In this document: piece by piece, positions 8,662-17,361 of the stretch | Numbering within the stretch: the stretch's first letter is position 1 | How the letters are laid out: every line of letters begins with the position of its first letter | DNA from: Hymenobacter sp. 15J16-1T3B | Lineage (GTDB): Bacteria > Bacteroidota > Bacteroidia > Cytophagales > Hymenobacteraceae | Assembly: GCF_020711235.1 (NCBI RefSeq) | Contig: NZ_JAJFAV010000002.1 | Span: forward strand, 186,001 to 250,000 | Reading direction: 5' to 3' | Length of the DNA: 64,000 nucleotides | Program-made: the position numbers and the translations under genes | Notes under the pieces: model-generated | Databases searched by the model: none | The model's input: only the letters and a program-made list of their open reading frames with translations | What the model was told of the DNA's origin: nothing

Positions 8662-8698
8662 AACCGGCGTCCACTGCCTAGTGGACGCCGGTTTTTTT
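8662..8698 (+). terminator. Rho-independent terminator
   Basis: 13-bp perfect stem (AACCGGCGTCCAC and its complement), 6-nt loop, then seven T. Confidence 0.93.
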
Positions 8699-8944
8699 AT
8701 GCCTAGTCAGCAGCAAGAGGGGTAAACAAGGCCATCGGGTGGGGGTAAGGATTATATTCTTCATGCAATTTTCATAAGTTGCGCCGTCACCACCCCTTGC
8801 GGCCGGGGCACACCCACCCCTTTTGTTTCCCGGCCACGCAGTTTTATTGCCCTCAACAGCGGCGCGGCAAACGCAGTGCTATTTTGGATTATTCTGTGTA
8901 AACGGGTATGACATTCTTTCTTTTCTCACCCATTCTCACACCCA
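8699..8944. other. Non-coding leader region of the 1422-aa surface protein gene
   Basis: No credible gene on either strand. The stretch contains AT-rich patches (GGATTATATTC, CTATTTTGGATTATTC) that may hold the promoter of the next gene; CTATTTTG at about 8878-8885 is one base short of TAnnTTTG. No clear -33 match. Confidence 0.4.
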
Positions 8945-11900
8945 ATGCAAGCACGTTTATCAAGTTGCGCCCCGGCCCGCCGTTGGGCGGCCACTACGCG
9001 GTCCGGACGCCGCGCCGCCGGGGCCCTGTTGCTGTTGCTGGCCAGTTCTGCCGGGGCCTGGGCCCAAACGCCGCTCAGCGGCACCTACACCATCAACAAC
9101 GCCCAGGCCACGGCGGGCACCAATTTCGCCTCCTTCGCCGACGCGGCCACCGCGCTGAACACCAACGGCGTGAGCGGGCCGGTGACGATTAACGTCAGCG
9201 GCGGGCCCTACACCGAGCAAGTGCTGCTTAATGCCTTCACCGGCAGCAGCGCCACCAACCGCGTGACCATCAACGGCAACGGGCGCAAGATTCAGTTCGG
9301 TTCGAGCGCCACGGCGCAGCGGGCCGTGGTGACGCTGAACGGGGCTGACTACGTGACCATCAACAACCTGCTGGTGGACGCCACCGTGGGCGGCACGAGC
9401 ACCAGCACCTACGGCTGGGGCATCCAGGTGATGAACGGTTCGGACAACGACGTCATCAGCAACTGCACCGTGTCGAGCAGCACCTCGTCGACCTCGTCGA
9501 CCAACTTCGTGGGCATCGTCGCCAACAACTCGACCTCGTCGCTGACCACCGGCGGCAACGCGGGCAGCAACCTCACGATTGAGAACAACACCATCACGGG
9601 CGGCTACTACGGCATCCGGATTTCGGGTGCTTCCACGGCCGTGCTGCCGGGCTACCAGATCAAGAACAACACCCTGCAGGACTTTTACCTGTACGGCGTG
9701 GACGCCGACTACACGACGGGCGCGCAAATCATCGGCAATGACGTGAGCCGCCCGACGCGCACCGTGTTGGCGGCCTTCTACGGCATCTCGCTAGGGGCAG
9801 GCAACCTGCTGGCCGACATCGAGAAAAACCGCATCCACAACCCGGCCGGGGGCAATCCGGCCTCCACGAGCACCGTTTTTGGCCTGTACCTGAGCGGCTG
9901 CGACGCCCCGGCGGGCTCGGAAAACGAGTTGGTCAACAACCTCGTGTACGACTTCAACGGCGCGGGCATCGAGTACGGCATTTACAACTCCTCCTCCGAC
10001 AACGTCCGCTACTACCACAACTCCATTTCGCTGGACAACGCGGCCTCGACCAGCGCCGACGAAAGCTACGGCTTTTACCAGACCACGGCGGCCACCGGCA
10101 TTGAGCTGCGCAACAACATTCTCTCGGTGCGGCGCGGCGGCGCAGGCGAGCGGTACGCCATCACGCTGAACACGGCTACTTCCACCGTGAGCTCCGACTA
10201 CAACGACCTGGTGGTGGGCACCGGCGCCAACAGCTACATTGGGCGCATCGGCACGGCCACCGCGGGCACCAAGTACGCCACCCTGGCCGACTGGAAAGCG
10301 GCCAACTCCAACGCCTACGACCAGAACAGCGTGGCCGTGGTGCCGCAGTTCACCAACGCGGCCACCGGCAACCTGCTGCCCAGCGCCAGCGGCATCAACA
10401 ACGTGGCCACCCCGCTGGCGCGGGTAACCGACGACGTGACGGGCGCCGCCCGCAGCAGCACCCCCGATATCGGGGCCTACGAATTCACGCCCGGCGCCGA
10501 CGACGTGGCCGTGGTGGGCCTGACGGCCCCGCTGACCCCGGCTGCGCTGGGCGCCAACACGGTAACGGTATCGGTGCGCAACAACGGCCTCTCGCCCCTG
10601 ACCTCGGTGCGCCTGCAGTACACGGTAAACGGCGGCACGGCCGTGGTGCAAAACTTCACCGGCCTGAACCTGGCCGCCGGCGCCTCGCAGGCGCTGTCGT
10701 TTACGCAGCAGGCCACGCTGGGCGCGGGCGCCACGGCCCTGGTCGTCACGGCCAGCCTGCCCAACGGCAACGCCGACACCAACCCGGCCAACAACACGCT
10801 GACCCAGACGGTGTACACCGGCATGGTGGGCACGTTCACCATCAACAAGAACGCGGCCACCGGCGGCACCAACTTCGCCTCCTTCGCCGACGCGGCGGCG
10901 GCCCTGAACCTGGCCGGCATTTCGGGCTCGGTGCGCATCAACGTGCTGAACGGGCCCTACACCGAGCAGTTTGTGCTGGGCGAGGTGGCCGGCGTCAGCG
11001 CCGCCGATACCATCCTGATTGACGGCGGGGCCAACAAGCAGACGCTGAGCTACGTGGGCACGTCGGCCCAGCCCGGCGCGGTAGTGCTCAACGGCACCGA
11101 CTACGTAACCCTGCGCAACCTGACCATCGACGCCTCGGCCGGAACCACCTACGGCATCGGCGTGCTGCTGGTGGGCCAAGCCAACCGCAACCGCGTGGCC
11201 GACTGCGTGGTGATGGGCCCGGCTACCGCCACCTCGACCACCGGCAACGCGGCCATTGTGGCCAGCGGCGGCGTGACGTCGAGCACCTCGGCCGGCGACG
11301 CCAACCACCTGCGCCTCGAGCGCAACGTCATCAGCGGCGGCTACTACTGCGTGGTGCTGACCGGTAACGCCACCACCAACAACGTGGGCCTGCGCGTGAC
11401 CGGCAACGAAATCCGGGACTTCTACATGTACGGCCTCGACGTGGAAAACCAGGACGGGGCGCGCCTAATCGGCAACAACATCCACCGCAGCACCCGCGCC
11501 ACCGTCAGCACCTTCTACGGCATCTACCAGACCGGCAACACGGGCACGGCCGTGGAACGCAACCGCATCCACACGCCCTTCGGCGGCATCACCACCACCA
11601 GCACCTCGTCGGCCTACGGCATCTACTCCGGCACCAACGACGCGCCGGCGGGCGCCGAAAACGACGTGGTCAACAACCTGGTGTACAACTTCACCGGCGG
11701 CGGCGTTGAGTACGGCATCTACAACTCCGGTTCGGACAACGCCCGCTACTACCACAACATCGTGTCGCTGAACAACACGGCGGCCACGTCGACCTCGGCC
11801 AGCTACGGCTTCTACCAAATCACGGCGGCCACGGGCATCGAGTTCCTCAACAACATCGTGAGCGTGACGCGCGGCGGCACCGGCAGCCGCTACGCCCTGT

Positions 11901-13213
11901 ACTTCAGTACCACCGGCTCGGCCATTGCCTCGAACTACAACGACCTGCACATCGGCTCGGGCTCGAACTTCTACACCGGCCGCTACAGCACCAACTTCGC
12001 CACCCTGGCCGATTGGAAAGCGGCCAACGGCAACGCCTACGACCAGAACAGCCTGCAGGTAGACCCGCTGTTCCCGAGCGCCACCGACCTGGTGCCCGCC
12101 GCCACGCAGGTGGTAGCGGCCGGCACAGCCGCCACGCTGCCCCGCGTGCCGGCCGACTTCCTGGGCGTGACGCGCACCAGCCCACCCGACCTGGGCGCCT
12201 ACACGCTGCGCACCGTCGTCAACGACGTGGACGTGGTGAGCATCGACGCGCCGACCACGCCCGCCGCACTCGGCCTGAACGCGGTGACGGTGACCATCCG
12301 CAACGGCGGCACGGCCACGCTCAGCTCCGTCACGCTGGCGTACTCGCTGGATGGCGGCACCCCCGTGACGCAGAACTTCACGGGCCTGAGCCTGGCCACC
12401 GGCGCCTCGCAGCAGCTCACGTTTACCACCGGCATCACCCTCACCCAGCTCGGCACCTTTACGCTGACGGTAACCGGCTCGCTGCCCAACGGCCAGCCCG
12501 ATGCCAACGCCCTGAACAACACCCAGACCACGACCTTCGACCAGCTGACCCCGCCCAACGACGGGCCCTGCACGGCTACCTCGCTGGCCGGCGGCAGCGT
12601 CAACAGCTCCAACGCCAACGCCACCTTCGCGGTGCTGAACGGCGTGCAACTGCCCGCCTGCTCGCCGGCGCAGTCGCCGAAGGACGTGTGGTTTACCTTC
12701 ACGGCCACTGGCAGCAGCACCGTGCTCTACATCACCGGCGACCCCGCTGGCATGGTGCGTGTATTTAGCACTGCCAACTGTGCCGGGCCTTTCACCCAGG
12801 TCTTCTGCCAGTCCAGCGGCGTGGCCAACACCAGCGTTGGCACCGTGACGGTCACCGGTCTGACGGCCAACCAGCTTTACTACGTGGCCGTGTCGGGCTA
12901 CGGCAGCAGCGACACCCAGGGCGCCTTCACCATTGGCCTGACCCCGCTCAGCACCCGCGCCCAGACCAACGCCGCCGCCTTGGCCGTGTACCCCAACCCC
13001 AGCGCCACCGGCCAACTGGCCGTGAAGCTGGCCGGTTACGCCGGCGCGGGCTCCATCGAACTGGTCAATGCTCTCGGTCAGGCGGTACGCCGCCAGTCCC
13101 TGCAGGGCAGCGGCGAGCAGCACGTCTCGACGCAGGGCTTGGCCGCTGGTCTCTACACCCTGCGCCTGCAAGTCGGCTCCGAAGTGCTGACGCGCAAAGT
13201 GGTGCTGCAGTAA
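8945..13213 (+). CDS. Large T9SS surface protein, duplicated beta-helix + CARDB
   Basis: 1422 aa. After a basic n-region and the hydrophobic signal core AAGALLLLLASSAGAWAQ, two near-identical units of about 580 aa follow. Unit 1 opens GTYTINNAQATAGTNFASFA and unit 2 opens GTFTINKNAATGGTNFASFA. Each has a parallel beta-helix region of repeated 'GYY..I', 'GNxIxD', 'YGIY' turns (about residues 50-515 and 630-1090) and ends in a CARDB-type Ig domain (DDVAVVGLTAP and NDVDVVSIDAP). A pre-peptidase-C-like beta-sandwich (about 1200-1335; DVWFTFTATGSSTVLYI) and a type A sorting domain (VYPNPSATGQLAVKL ... LAAGLYTLRLQ) close the protein. It is most likely a surface adhesin or a polysaccharide-interacting protein; no lyase residues could be assigned by eye. 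Confidence 0.9.
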   Translation: MQARLSSCAPARRWAATTRSGRRAAGALLLLLASSAGAWAQTPLSGTYTINNAQATAGTNFASFADAATALNTNGVSGPVTINVSGGPYTEQVLLNAFTGSSATNRVTINGNGRKIQFGSSATAQRAVVTLNGADYVTINNLLVDATVGGTSTSTYGWGIQVMNGSDNDVISNCTVSSSTSSTSSTNFVGIVANNSTSSLTTGGNAGSNLTIENNTITGGYYGIRISGASTAVLPGYQIKNNTLQDFYLYGVDADYTTGAQIIGNDVSRPTRTVLAAFYGISLGAGNLLADIEKNRIHNPAGGNPASTSTVFGLYLSGCDAPAGSENELVNNLVYDFNGAGIEYGIYNSSSDNVRYYHNSISLDNAASTSADESYGFYQTTAATGIELRNNILSVRRGGAGERYAITLNTATSTVSSDYNDLVVGTGANSYIGRIGTATAGTKYATLADWKAANSNAYDQNSVAVVPQFTNAATGNLLPSASGINNVATPLARVTDDVTGAARSSTPDIGAYEFTPGADDVAVVGLTAPLTPAALGANTVTVSVRNNGLSPLTSVRLQYTVNGGTAVVQNFTGLNLAAGASQALSFTQQATLGAGATALVVTASLPNGNADTNPANNTLTQTVYTGMVGTFTINKNAATGGTNFASFADAAAALNLAGISGSVRINVLNGPYTEQFVLGEVAGVSAADTILIDGGANKQTLSYVGTSAQPGAVVLNGTDYVTLRNLTIDASAGTTYGIGVLLVGQANRNRVADCVVMGPATATSTTGNAAIVASGGVTSSTSAGDANHLRLERNVISGGYYCVVLTGNATTNNVGLRVTGNEIRDFYMYGLDVENQDGARLIGNNIHRSTRATVSTFYGIYQTGNTGTAVERNRIHTPFGGITTTSTSSAYGIYSGTNDAPAGAENDVVNNLVYNFTGGGVEYGIYNSGSDNARYYHNIVSLNNTAATSTSASYGFYQITAATGIEFLNNIVSVTRGGTGSRYALYFSTTGSAIASNYNDLHIGSGSNFYTGRYSTNFATLADWKAANGNAYDQNSLQVDPLFPSATDLVPAATQVVAAGTAATLPRVPADFLGVTRTSPPDLGAYTLRTVVNDVDVVSIDAPTTPAALGLNAVTVTIRNGGTATLSSVTLAYSLDGGTPVTQNFTGLSLATGASQQLTFTTGITLTQLGTFTLTVTGSLPNGQPDANALNNTQTTTFDQLTPPNDGPCTATSLAGGSVNSSNANATFAVLNGVQLPACSPAQSPKDVWFTFTATGSSTVLYITGDPAGMVRVFSTANCAGPFTQVFCQSSGVANTSVGTVTVTGLTANQLYYVAVSGYGSSDTQGAFTIGLTPLSTRAQTNAAALAVYPNPSATGQLAVKLAGYAGAGSIELVNALGQAVRRQSLQGSGEQHVSTQGLAAGLYTLRLQVGSEVLTRKVVLQ

Positions 13214-13256
13214 TGCCAAGTTGAGGCGGTCTGTTGCGGTAGCCCGCCTTTCTGAA

Positions 13257-13287
13257 AAGCCCCGGCTCCGGTGAGCCGGGGCTTTTT
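13257..13287 (+). terminator. Rho-independent terminator after T9SS gene
   Basis: 12-bp perfect stem AAGCCCCGGCTC with a 4-nt loop and a TTTTT tail. Confidence 0.9.
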
Positions 13288-13491
13288 ATTTAATAGCTGC
13301 TGCGACGCCCGCACTGCGCCCCGGCTGTATCAGCCTCCGGTTCGGCCAGGCGGATGGCAAGGTTGCGTGCATCGGTCCTTGATGTAAAGGGAGCACAGCT
13401 CCGGGCGCCGTGCTGTGGAAGCAACCCGGCCGCAACTTAAGCCGCCGCAAGCCGGTACCTAATGGTTATTTCCCATCGACGGCCACCGCTT

Positions 13492-14418
13492 ATGTCTTTA
13501 TTCGCCTGGCGCGCCCCGGAGCTGCGCCGTTTCGACCGGTGGGCCACCCCGGTGCTGGCCGCAGTGGCCTTGGTCGTGCTGCTCGGTGAAACCCTGCGGC
13601 CGCTGCGGCGGCGCACCCGGCCCCGGACCGAACGCTGGCCGCGCAACGTAGCGGTGGCCGGTCCGTCGCTGCTGCTGTTGCGCCTTGCCCTGTTGCCGGC
13701 CATGGTGGGCCTGGCGCAGCGGGGCCGCAGCCGGGGCGCCCTGGCCCGCGTGGCGGCGCCGGCGCGGCTGGTACTGGAGTGGCTGCTGCTCGATTACGTG
13801 GCTTACACTTGGCACCGCCTGCTGCACGCGCCGCTGCTCTGGCGCCTGCACCGCGTGCATCACCTCGACCGCGACATGGACCTGACCACGGCTTGGCGCT
13901 TCCATTTTGGGGAAATGCTGGCTAGCATCCCATACCGGGGCGCCTTGCCGGCGTTGCTGGGTGTGCGCCCGGGCACGGTGCTGGCCTACGAGGCCCTGTT
14001 CGAAGCCGGCACGGCATTTCACCACAGCAACTGGCGGCTGCCGCTAGCCCTGGAGCGCAGCGTTGTGCGCGTGCTGGTGACGCCCCGCATGCACGGCATC
14101 CACCACTCCGACGTGCGGCGCGAAACGCAGAGCAACTTCGGCGTGGTGCTTACGCTCTGGGACCGGCTACACCGCACCCTGCGCCTGCACGTGCCCCAGC
14201 AAGACCTAACCATCGGGGTGCCCGCCTACCCCGAGGCGCCCGCGCAAAGCGCCGCGCAGCTGCTATGCCTGCCGCTGACGCCCCTGCGCCCCTGGGCCCG
14301 CCCCGACGGCACCGTGCCCGACCGCCAGCGCCCGGCCCAATCGACCAACTGGCGGACTAGCCCGATGCTGCTTAGCTGCCCCGGGGCTGGAATGGCTGGC
14401 CGGGTGCTCCAACCGTAG
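13492..14418 (+). CDS. Sterol desaturase / fatty acid hydroxylase family protein
   Basis: 308 aa from ATG 13492 (an ATG at 13462 would add ten residues). Integral membrane protein with the di-iron histidine boxes WHRLLH, HRVHHLD, FHHSN and HGIHHSD, plus TLWDRLHRTLRLH. The family hydroxylates or desaturates lipids. Compared with the 219-aa relative at 4.6-5.3 kb, this one has the longer sterol-desaturase layout with four hydrophobic segments before the boxes and an Arg-rich loop near the N terminus (LRRRTRPRTERWPR). It has a Pro-rich C-terminal tail beyond the conserved region. Substrate cannot be told. Confidence 0.85.
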   Translation: MSLFAWRAPELRRFDRWATPVLAAVALVVLLGETLRPLRRRTRPRTERWPRNVAVAGPSLLLLRLALLPAMVGLAQRGRSRGALARVAAPARLVLEWLLLDYVAYTWHRLLHAPLLWRLHRVHHLDRDMDLTTAWRFHFGEMLASIPYRGALPALLGVRPGTVLAYEALFEAGTAFHHSNWRLPLALERSVVRVLVTPRMHGIHHSDVRRETQSNFGVVLTLWDRLHRTLRLHVPQQDLTIGVPAYPEAPAQSAAQLLCLPLTPLRPWARPDGTVPDRQRPAQSTNWRTSPMLLSCPGAGMAGRVLQP

Positions 14419-14459
14419 GCGACATGAACAGAAAACCGGGCTTCTGACGTTATTGCACC

Positions 14460-14903
14460 ATGCATTATCTATTTCGTCGTCGTGGGCTACTAGGTGCCGC
14501 GCTGGGGCTGGGTTTACTCGCCGGCTGCGGCTCGTCGGGCACCAGCGTCGAGCCGGCCATTCCGTCGGCCGTGGTCAACGACCTGATTAACCTCAGCAAC
14601 CAGGACGCCGCGCCCTTGCTCCTAAATAGAGGCTTCATTTATCGCCCCGGCGGGGTGCGCGGCATTATTGTGGTGCGGCAAAGCGCGCAGCAATACCTCG
14701 CTTTTGAGCGCAACTGCCCGTACCAGCCTTACGACGCCTGCGCCCGGGTCAGCATGGATCGGTCCGGCTTTTTCCTCGTCGACAGCTGCTGCACCTCGCG
14801 TTTCGACCCTTCCAACGGCTTGGTGACTAGCGGTCCGGCCCGCCGGCCGTTGCGGCAGTACACTACTTCCGTAAACGGCAACTTGCTGTATATCACCAAC
14901 TAG
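14460..14903 (+). CDS. Rieske-like lipoprotein lacking the His ligands
   Basis: 147 aa lipoprotein with an Arg-rich n-region (FRRRGLLGAALGLGLLAGC, lipid Cys23). The C-terminal part follows the Rieske [2Fe-2S] fold pattern (GIIVVRQSAQQYLAFERNCP then SCCTSRFDPSNGLVTSGPAR and RPLRQY), but the CxH and CxxH pairs are replaced: first site NCPYQPYDAC, second site SCCTSRF. It keeps four cysteines (86, 94, 110, 111) and has no histidine there. Either it binds a different centre (for example Zn or 2Fe-2S through four Cys) or it is a disulfide-stabilised structural descendant. It is the last host gene before tRNA-Asn. Confidence 0.7.
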   Translation: MHYLFRRRGLLGAALGLGLLAGCGSSGTSVEPAIPSAVVNDLINLSNQDAAPLLLNRGFIYRPGGVRGIIVVRQSAQQYLAFERNCPYQPYDACARVSMDRSGFFLVDSCCTSRFDPSNGLVTSGPARRPLRQYTTSVNGNLLYITN

Positions 14904-14935
14904 TCAGAGGTGATAAAAAAATATTTGCCGTGGAG

Positions 14936-14966
14936 TTGCAGAAAAGCGTTCCTGTATCTAATATTG
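14936..14966 (+). promoter_or_regulatory. Promoter of tRNA-Asn
   Basis: TTG at 14936-14938, a 20-bp spacer, then TAATATTG at 14959-14966 (one mismatch to TAnnTTTG), 33 bp before the mature tRNA 5' end. Confidence 0.6.
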
Positions 14967-14999
14967 CACCCGCAACGGCAATGAAACGCCGCCATAACC

Positions 15000-15073
15000 G
15001 CTTCCTTAGCTCAGCCGGTTAGAGCATCTGACTGTTAATCAGAGGGTCCCTGGTTCGAGCCCAGGAGGGAGCG
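15000..15073 (+). tRNA. tRNA-Asn (anticodon GTT)
   Basis: 74 nt. The acceptor stem GCTTCCT pairs with AGGGAGC (one G-T), the discriminator base is G, and CCA is not encoded. The D arm is GCTCAGCCGGTTAGAGC. The anticodon stem TCTGA/TCAGA holds the loop CTGTTAA, so the anticodon is GTT. The T arm is CCTGG-TTCGAGC-CCAGG. The phage integrase begins 114 bp downstream, so the 3' end of this gene is the probable attachment site. Confidence 0.95.
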
Positions 15074-15085
15074 CTTTCACTGAGT

Positions 15086-15115
15086 CAATACCCGCTAGGC
15101 AACTGGCGGGTATTG
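15086..15115 (+). terminator. tRNA-Asn terminator hairpin
   Basis: 10-bp perfect stem CAATACCCGC with a 10-nt loop, followed by CTGTTTTA. It lies between the tRNA and the integrase, at the host-phage junction. Confidence 0.7.
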
Positions 15116-15186
15116 CTGTTTTACGGCGTTTTCGGCCGTTTCTGGCGCTTTTCGCGGGCATGGGCCACGCAATTAGCGCCTTTTAG

Positions 15187-16566
15187 TTGCGTGTAATCCA
15201 TGACCAAAATACTGACCAACCTGTGACCAGAACCCGAACGCCCATCGATAAGATCAAGATTCACGTGTACTTGCGCCGCCCGGATGCCCGCGGGTATAAG
15301 GAGGCGCGCATCATTGCCTATTTCCACAACACCGACTTCTGCGTGTCGCCCGGGGTGCGCATTTTGCCCGAGCAGGTCGACAAGAAGGGGAGGCCCGAGC
15401 AGCTCTACGACCCGGGCACCCAGCGCGTGACCAGCAACCACCCCAACGCCACGCGCATCAACTCGGCCCTGCAGCTGTGGTTCGACCGCATCGAGGCGGC
15501 CTTCCGCAAGCTCTCCGGCCCGCACGGCTACACGCGCGTCACCAAGCCGATGATGGAAGCCGAGCTGTTCCCGCCCAGCGCGGATGCACCGGCCCCGGCA
15601 CCCGCCGCCAAGGCCGCTACCAAGAAGCCGGCGGCCCCGAGCACCGGCGTGACGTGGCGCGAGTTGCTCGAGCAGTGGAAGCACCTGAACCGGCACCTGG
15701 CGCCCGACTCGCTGCGCAAGTACGACCAGCTGGCCACGATGATGGAAAGCTGGCGGCCCGAGCTGCGGCCGGCGGCCCTCGACGAAGAAACCGCCGCCGA
15801 GTACCGCAACCACCTGCTGGACCAGAAGCTCAGCGACGCCGCGATTAAGGTGCACTTCACCGGCATCCGCAAGTGCTTCGAGCGCCTGGGCCTGCCCACC
15901 GATGCCCCGTGGCTGCAATACTCGGCGCAGAACGCGCCGCAGCTCGACTTGGAAATCGACGAGCTGCGGCGGCTGATCCGCTGGCGACCCACCACGGCGC
16001 AACTGGCCGAGGAACGGGACCGGTGGCTGTTTCAGCTCTTCAGCGGTCGCCGTTACGAGGACTTGGAAAAGCTGGAGCACGCCCGGCAACGCACTGTACT
16101 CACGCTCGACGACGGCCGGCAGGTGCCGGCGCTGCTGCACACCCAGGGCAAAACGGGCCTTGATGCGGCCGTGCCCTTGCCGCCGATTGCCGTGCGCATC
16201 GGCGAGCGGTGGCAGTGGCAGTTTCCGGCCCGGGGGCACCAGGACCGAAACGAGTGGATCAAGCAAGTGGCCAAGGAGGCGGGGCTGACGCGCGAATGGG
16301 ATGACCGCAAAATCAGCGGTGGCAAGGTGCACCACAACTGGCGACCAGTCTGGCAGGTCATCGGCACGCACACGGCCCGGCACACGGCCGGCACCTTGTT
16401 AAAGCAGGTGTCGGGCAACAAGGCCCTGGCCAAGCTGGTGCTCGGGCATGCTGACGAAGACGTGACCGACCGCTACGCCAAGGACAAAGCCCGGCTGCTG
16501 GCTCCCCAGGTGCTCGAGGCCTGGCAGCAGATTCTGGGCGACTGGTACGACGCCAACCCGGCCTAA
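15187..16566 (+). CDS. int: Phage tyrosine integrase
   Basis: 459 aa from TTG 15187 (a GTG at 15223 would give 447 aa and may be the true start). Site-specific recombinase that joins phage and host att sites. The N-terminal arm-binding-type region (IKIHVYLRRPDARGYKEAR) is followed by an Ala/Lys/Pro linker (about 131-155), a SAM-like core-binding domain (about 156-245) and the catalytic domain. The catalytic set is complete: Arg289 in FSGRRYEDL, Lys322 in TQGKTG, His395 and Arg398 in HTARH, His421 in VLGHADE, and Tyr430 in TDRYA. It sits beside tRNA-Asn, the usual place for an integrase that uses a tRNA 3' end. Confidence 0.93.
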   Translation: MRVIHDQNTDQPVTRTRTPIDKIKIHVYLRRPDARGYKEARIIAYFHNTDFCVSPGVRILPEQVDKKGRPEQLYDPGTQRVTSNHPNATRINSALQLWFDRIEAAFRKLSGPHGYTRVTKPMMEAELFPPSADAPAPAPAAKAATKKPAAPSTGVTWRELLEQWKHLNRHLAPDSLRKYDQLATMMESWRPELRPAALDEETAAEYRNHLLDQKLSDAAIKVHFTGIRKCFERLGLPTDAPWLQYSAQNAPQLDLEIDELRRLIRWRPTTAQLAEERDRWLFQLFSGRRYEDLEKLEHARQRTVLTLDDGRQVPALLHTQGKTGLDAAVPLPPIAVRIGERWQWQFPARGHQDRNEWIKQVAKEAGLTREWDDRKISGGKVHHNWRPVWQVIGTHTARHTAGTLLKQVSGNKALAKLVLGHADEDVTDRYAKDKARLLAPQVLEAWQQILGDWYDANPA

Positions 16567-16577
16567 CGTAGTGAAAG

Positions 16578-16967
16578 ATGCGGTTCCAGCGTCGGCAGTG
16601 GTTTATCGTGAACGGCAAGCCCGCCGCGGCGCTACCCACGGGCGTGGTGGTGCCGCCGGCCGGGGTGCACGAGCTGAAATGGCTGCTGCGCGAGCCGTAC
16701 CAGCACTACGGCGTGGACGCCCGCAAACGGCTGTGGCACCTGCCCCACGCGGATGCGGCCGGCCGGAACCGGCCGTGGCGGCAGATTCACTTCGTAGTGA
16801 AAAACGGCTACGACGTGTTTACTCTCCGGAAGGACGGGCGGGCGGTGCAACTGAGTCGGCGGCAACTGCTGAAGCTGGCCTACCGGAACCCGGCGTGGGC
16901 GGGGGAATGTGGATCAGCCCCAGCCACTGGCCAAGTACTACCGCCGCCATTGCAATCAACATCATGA
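16578..16967 (+). CDS. Phage hypothetical protein
   Basis: 129 aa, basic, directly after the integrase (12-bp gap) and probably co-transcribed with it. The first 105 residues look like a compact beta/alpha domain (RRQWFIVNGKPAAALPTGVV, WRQIHFVVKNGYDVFTL, GRAVQLSRRQLLKLAYRNP). The last 25 residues are low complexity and overlap the oppositely oriented small membrane-protein gene. Function not recognised. Confidence 0.6.
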   Translation: MRFQRRQWFIVNGKPAAALPTGVVVPPAGVHELKWLLREPYQHYGVDARKRLWHLPHADAAGRNRPWRQIHFVVKNGYDVFTLRKDGRAVQLSRRQLLKLAYRNPAWAGECGSAPATGQVLPPPLQSTS

Positions 16968-17019
16968 TAAAGTAGGCTTTGAGCTTGGATTCGCTCCAGC
17001 CGCCGGGATTGTAACTCAT
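16819..17019 (-). CDS. Small phage membrane protein
   Basis: 66 aa. The N terminus MSYNPGGWSESKLKAYFIMM leads into a single membrane helix (AYFIMMLIAMAAVVLGQWLGLI), then a Pro/Ala-rich tail. It starts 3 bp after the stop of the 92-aa gene on the same strand, which suggests translational coupling. The last third overlaps the 3' end of the opposing 129-aa gene by 149 bp, so its exact C terminus is the weaker part of the call. Confidence 0.55.
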   Translation of the reverse strand: MSYNPGGWSESKLKAYFIMMLIAMAAVVLGQWLGLIHIPPPTPGSGRPASAVAADSVAPPARPSGE

Positions 17020-17022
17020 AAC

Positions 17023-17301
17023 TCAGGCGCAGGCATCTCGTGTTTCGTATTCTTCCATAGCGACCAAGAGCAAGCCGGTCACCACCGCGAGGTTGCAGTA
17101 GCGCAGCTGATCGGGCCGGCTGGCAAGGTAGCGTTTGGCCAGATACGCCGCCGTGGCATCCTGGCCTTCGCGCAGGTAGCGCTGGAAATCGTGGGTGATG
17201 ACCCACGGGCAGGAGCCGTCGTTGATGCGGATTTCCAGGTTGGTGGCGTGCGGGTCCAGGTGAACGGCAGCACCAAGTACGAAGCGGGCGTTGGATTCCA
17301 T
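17023..17301 (-). CDS. Phage hypothetical protein
   Basis: 92 aa from ATG 17301 (longer readings run through the divergent promoter and are unlikely). Contains LEIRINDGSCPWVITHDFQR and YCNLAVVTGLLLVAMEEYE; mostly alpha/beta, no membrane segment certain. First gene of a two-gene leftward unit, divergent from the 106-aa gene across a promoter/operator-like region. Function unknown. Confidence 0.6.
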   Translation of the reverse strand: MESNARFVLGAAVHLDPHATNLEIRINDGSCPWVITHDFQRYLREGQDATAAYLAKRYLASRPDQLRYCNLAVVTGLLLVAMEEYETRDACA

Positions 17302-17306
17302 GGGAA

Positions 17307-17361
17307 TTGCTTTTGTGTAGACTGCTAATATATTTGGCAAATAACTGCCAACAAAATTAGC
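17307..17361. promoter_or_regulatory. Divergent promoters with operator-like palindrome
   Basis: Rightward: TTG 17307-17309, a 19-bp spacer, TATATTTG 17329-17336 (exact consensus), ATG at 17362. Leftward: TAATTTTG on the minus strand (17359-17352), ATG at 17301. The inverted repeat TTGGCA-N6-TGCCAA (17334-17351) overlaps both -7 boxes, so one bound protein would block both directions. Confidence 0.6.

Noticed and set aside
8960-13219. Long open frames on the minus strand (255, 505 and 584 aa) opposite the T9SS protein
   Set aside because: They are rich in Gly, Arg, Val and His with no domain pattern, as expected for the complement of a GC-rich Thr/Asn/Gly gene. The plus strand has a full domain series.
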